Shown here: one piece after another, positions 14,128-14,401 of the stretch
Position numbering within the stretch: position 1 is the first letter of the stretch
Layout of the letters: each line of letters opens with the position of its first letter
Assembly: GCA_965603115.1 (NCBI GenBank)
Contig: CBFDBT010000050.1
Span: 1 to 14,401, forward strand
From: CBFDBT01 sp965603115
GTDB lineage: Bacteria; Pseudomonadota; Alphaproteobacteria; Sphingomonadales; Kordiimonadaceae
Reading direction: 5' to 3'
DNA length: 14,401 nucleotides
The notes under the pieces: model-generated
What the model was told of the DNA's origin: nothing
Database searches by the model: none
The model's input: only the letters and a program-made list of their open reading frames with translations
Position numbers and translations under genes: made by a program

Positions 14128-14401
14128 TTAAGGTTTCACACCATCAAATAGTCCAGCTTCGTCATAGGCGACACGGTCATCATAACCGCTAAACCAGATC
14201 GCCTCGGGATTACGACCTAAAATCGCTACTTTACCACGGTCTGGCGCATCTGCCGCCCCGCGCAGGAGCTTCATGATGACAACGCCTTTTTCTCCACCCT
14301 TTACGCCAGGATAAGGATCAGTGGTAACGGCAACAACTTCGGTCTTACCTTTATAGTGCGTAATGGAAAGACGGGCATGGGCTTCAACCCCTGAAAGGCC
14401 C
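14128..14401 (-). CDS. C-terminal part of an unrecognised protein, cut by the window edge
   Basis: An open frame enters from the right edge on the minus strand and ends TAA at 14128-14130, giving about 90 residues. It contains HARLSITHYKGKTEVVAV, TTDPYPGVKGGEKGVVIMK, LLRGAADAPDRGKVAILGRN and EAIWFSGYDDRVAYDEAGLF, and ends FDGVKP. The composition and spacing to the next gene (16 bases to the CoA-transferase A subunit) mark it as a real gene of the same operon. I do not recognise the family. There is no transmembrane segment in the visible part. Confidence 0.7.
   Translation of the reverse strand, partial: GLSGVEAHARLSITHYKGKTEVVAVTTDPYPGVKGGEKGVVIMKLLRGAADAPDRGKVAILGRNPEAIWFSGYDDRVAYDEAGLFDGVKP

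Overview
The window looks like a piece of an alphaproteobacterial chromosome of moderate GC content. The best lineage marker is the first gene, the DUF1013 cell-cycle regulator TrcR, a family known from alphaproteobacteria. A small DUF465 (YdcH-like) gene just upstream of purE-purK fits that placement. I cannot name a genus. I see no rRNA, tRNA, CRISPR array, insertion sequence or phage gene.

Layout. (1) 3-446: 3' part of trcR (+), converging through a strong hairpin terminator on a small DUF465 gene (-). (2) 979-3532, all +: ubiX (flavin prenyltransferase, with no ordinary start codon), a second DUF465 gene, then purE and purK (the two-step AIR to CAIR conversion of purine synthesis). purE has its own leader, with a -10 box inside a GC inverted repeat and a terminator-like hairpin before the gene. 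(3) 3535-6105, all -: ubiT-ubiU-ubiV, the three accessory proteins of oxygen-independent ubiquinone synthesis. All iron-sulphur cysteines expected from the E. coli proteins are present. Upstream lies an FNR-like dyad 41.5 bp before the inferred transcription start. (4) 6231-8260, all -: a LytS/YehU-type membrane histidine kinase and its LytTR response regulator, overlapping by ATGA. (5) 8643-10283 (+): a receiver-PAS-PAS-GGDEF diguanylate cyclase with an intact inhibitory site. (6) 10293-11292 (-): a secreted DUF6491 protein and a MAPEG-family membrane protein. (7) 11416-14401 (-): a probable catabolic operon with an unrecognised partial gene, the two subunits of a 3-oxoacid/3-oxoadipate-type CoA-transferase, and a class III aminotransferase related to, but distinct from, glutamate-1-semialdehyde aminomutase.

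How the parts fit. UbiX makes prenylated FMN for the UbiD decarboxylase step of ubiquinone synthesis. UbiT/U/V let the ring hydroxylations proceed without O2. Together with the FNR-like site they suggest a facultative organism that keeps making ubiquinone when oxygen is low. The two signalling loci next to ubiTUV have no target visible from sequence. The terminal operon suggests transamination of an amino acid (perhaps a beta- or omega-amino acid) followed by CoA activation of the resulting keto acid, but the substrate cannot be read from the sequence. I did not find a clearly new system. The most interesting points are regulatory or start-site oddities and the unresolved aminotransferase/CoA-transferase operon.
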